Position numbers and translations under genes: made by a program | In this document: positions 62,402-64,000 of the stretch, piece by piece | Numbering within the stretch: the stretch's first letter is position 1 | Layout of the letters: each line of letters opens with the position of its first letter | The notes under the pieces: model-generated | Told to the model about the DNA's origin: nothing | Database searches by the model: none | Seen by the model: the letters and a program-made list of their open reading frames with translations, nothing else | Assembly: GCA_014155875.1 (NCBI GenBank) | Contig: JACEFZ010014636.1 | Span: 1 to 64,000 of the forward strand | Direction of reading: 5' to 3' | Length of the DNA stretch: 64,000 bases | Source: Cepaea nemoralis | Lineage: Eukaryota > Mollusca > Gastropoda > Stylommatophora > Helicidae

Positions 62402-62605
62402 ATGAGAAGAAATGACTTGGAGAACTTGGTGATGACTGGCAAGATCGAAGGGAAGAGACAAAGGGGAAGACCGAGAAGTAAATACCTGGATGGCTTGGCC
62501 ACGTGGCATGGTCGAGACAGGAACACAGAGCTGATCCAAAACTCTGGTGATCGAATGAGATGGCAAAACATGACCGCCCACGCTTATCGGCATGACACAC
62601 GATGA
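62402..62605 (+). pseudogene. RTE-like C-terminal fragment, open
   Basis: 67 codons: MRRNDLENLVMTGKIEGKRQ, RGRPRSKYLDGLATWHGRDR and MRWQNMTAHAYRHDTR. This is the conserved LINE C-terminus, intact in frame but only a fragment. The first copy (2430-2640) is frameshifted here. Confidence 0.75.
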
Positions 62606-63711
62606 ATGGATGTATAAGTAAATTAATTGAATTTAACTTAAATTACATTTCTGTTCTATAAGCAGGGAATTGCTAAAGCTAGACCGAACCGGGAGCCTGC
62701 TCATGGGTGCATGTGAAGGTGAAGGTTAGGCACGCAAGCAGTTGTTTGGCTGGAATGGTGGCATGCCGTAAATGACTGGAGTTGTATTTTGGTTAGCAAT
62801 ATTTCCGAAGAGTTGATTTAAAGAATGAATTACCAGGCAGCTTCTATGGGCCTGGAAACCTACGTTATGAATTTCCTGGTGAAGAGACCTTCAATTTAAA
62901 TACAAACTCTAGATAGTTTGACAGATGGAAGAATCAATCATCTTCAAGTGCCATTGAGGAAGTTATTTACACCCTACAGAGCTTACTTCAGGTGCATTTC
63001 AGCATATAATTAATACATTCAATTATAACAAGATGTGGCCATTAGAGGGATACATACCAATGGGGTACTTAAATCCATAACTCTATTGCACCAGGTTCTG
63101 GCCTGACTAACTATACTATAATAAGATGGGAAATCACAATCAGGATAAAGCAAACCACCTTTCTAACTATGAAATATTGAAAGGTGTAGGTATCTATAGC
63201 TTTTCCCTATACAATAGTTTTCTACCTCTCTGCTTAGACGCCATCTAAGGAGATAAACAATTCTGCTGACATAATTATTATGCGCTTTATGGCAAGTAAA
63301 CTCCATCGACCATGCCCACCCACATGGGAATGATTATCAAATTTGATATGGTCAAAAGGGTTTAAGAATTTTTCATGTAACAAATCATATATTGTTGACG
63401 CATGGGTTCCTGTTAACAAGACCTGCCGTTAGGAAAGGGGAAAGTGACCAGACAACAGGGTGCTCGACCAGGAGGGTCTGTTCCAGTCTCAAACCCTATT
63501 AGACGGTGACCTATCTTCAGTGAAGTCTAACAGTTAAGCCCAGTGGACAGGTATTTTTTAATATAAATATACATATATGTATATGTAATAATGATACCAA
63601 ATATATCTGAGACTCATCAGGGGAGCGGAGTCTTAGATCATGTATGAACTGGGCTGGTTCAGATGACTATTCTAAAATTATTTGTTGCAGGGTACCCATT
63701 TTTGGACTGAA

Positions 63712-64000
63712 GTCTTTTATCAACATTGAAGCTTGGTGAACTGTCAACAGTGAAGCTTGTGAGATCTGTCAACAATGAAGTCTTTTGTCAACATTGAAGC
63801 TTGTATGAACTGTCAACAGTGAAGCTTTTGTGAATTGTCAACAATGTGATCTGACATCAACAATGAAGCTTTGGTGAATTTTCAACATAGAAGCTTGTGT
63901 AAACTGTCAACAATGAAGTCTTATGTCAACATTGAAGCTTGTGTGAAATGTCAACATTGAAGCTTTTGTGAACTGTCAACCATGAAACCTTTGTGGAATG
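63712..64000 (+). repeat. ~24-bp minisatellite, second copy
   Basis: Same GTCAACATTGAAGCTT-type units as 4250-4640, in nearly the same order, cut by the window end. Confidence 0.9.

Larger units (their letters stand above)
62145..64000 (+). repeat. Duplicated segment C, copy 2 (partner 2186-4640)
   Basis: Direct repeat of the segment near the window start, lacking the 531-bp TTAA element (empty site 62638-62641). Minor indels, for example an extra AAAGGTGTAGGTATC at about 63179. The repeat continues past the window end. Confidence 0.85.

Overview
This window looks like intergenic DNA from a large, repeat-rich animal genome, most likely a marine invertebrate and plausibly a mollusc. The evidence is indirect. 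Almost every long coding stretch is a non-LTR retrotransposon of RTE-like or I-like (APE, RT and RNase H) type. There are also tRNA-derived SINEs, mariner/Tc1 and TTAA-target DNA transposons, Helitrons and dense microsatellites and minisatellites. No rRNA gene, intact tRNA gene, CRISPR array or bacterial operon is visible. The species cannot be fixed from the sequence alone.

Layout. 1-8 kb: two duplicated segments (1-1349, repeated at 33317-35780; 2186-4640, repeated at 62145-64000), a TTAA MITE, an I-like endonuclease relic and a 121-bp tandem array. 8-14 kb: a truncated RTE endonuclease followed by a nearly complete I-like element (9268-13119) that is open except for two TGA codons. 14-21 kb: SINEs, a Tc1/mariner-type MITE and a pair of ~570-bp inverted arms; the right arm is split by three insertions, each with a target-site duplication. 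21-28 kb: decayed RTE copies, minisatellites and a 595-bp (CTAA)n-tailed insertion. 28.4-30.7 kb: the only host-like gene, an ankyrin-repeat protein with a C-terminal SOCS box, broken by four frameshifts. 31-45 kb: LINEs including an 858-aa open RT with a C-terminal zinc finger, internally deleted derivatives of that family, Helitrons and (TA)n arrays. 45-51 kb: a TTAA MITE split by a Helitron, a 43-44 bp minisatellite and a decayed mariner. 50.5-57.2 kb: one RTE copy carrying a Helitron, a zinc-finger LINE and an I-like LINE inside it. 57-64 kb: another minisatellite, a second copy of the (CTAA)n-tailed I-like LINE carrying its own insertion, and the second copy of the 2-4 kb segment.

The main value of the window is its record of nested insertions. 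Several elements can be bounded exactly because an empty homologous site, or an interrupted reading frame, is present in the same window. These include two TTAA elements with empty sites, two Helitrons inserted between A and T with no target duplication, and LINE/SINE insertions with 7-13 bp target duplications. The Helitron 3' terminus (hairpin plus CTAG) is tandemly reiterated up to five times within one copy. One LINE family has derivatives that keep both 5' UTR and 3' end but have lost the middle.
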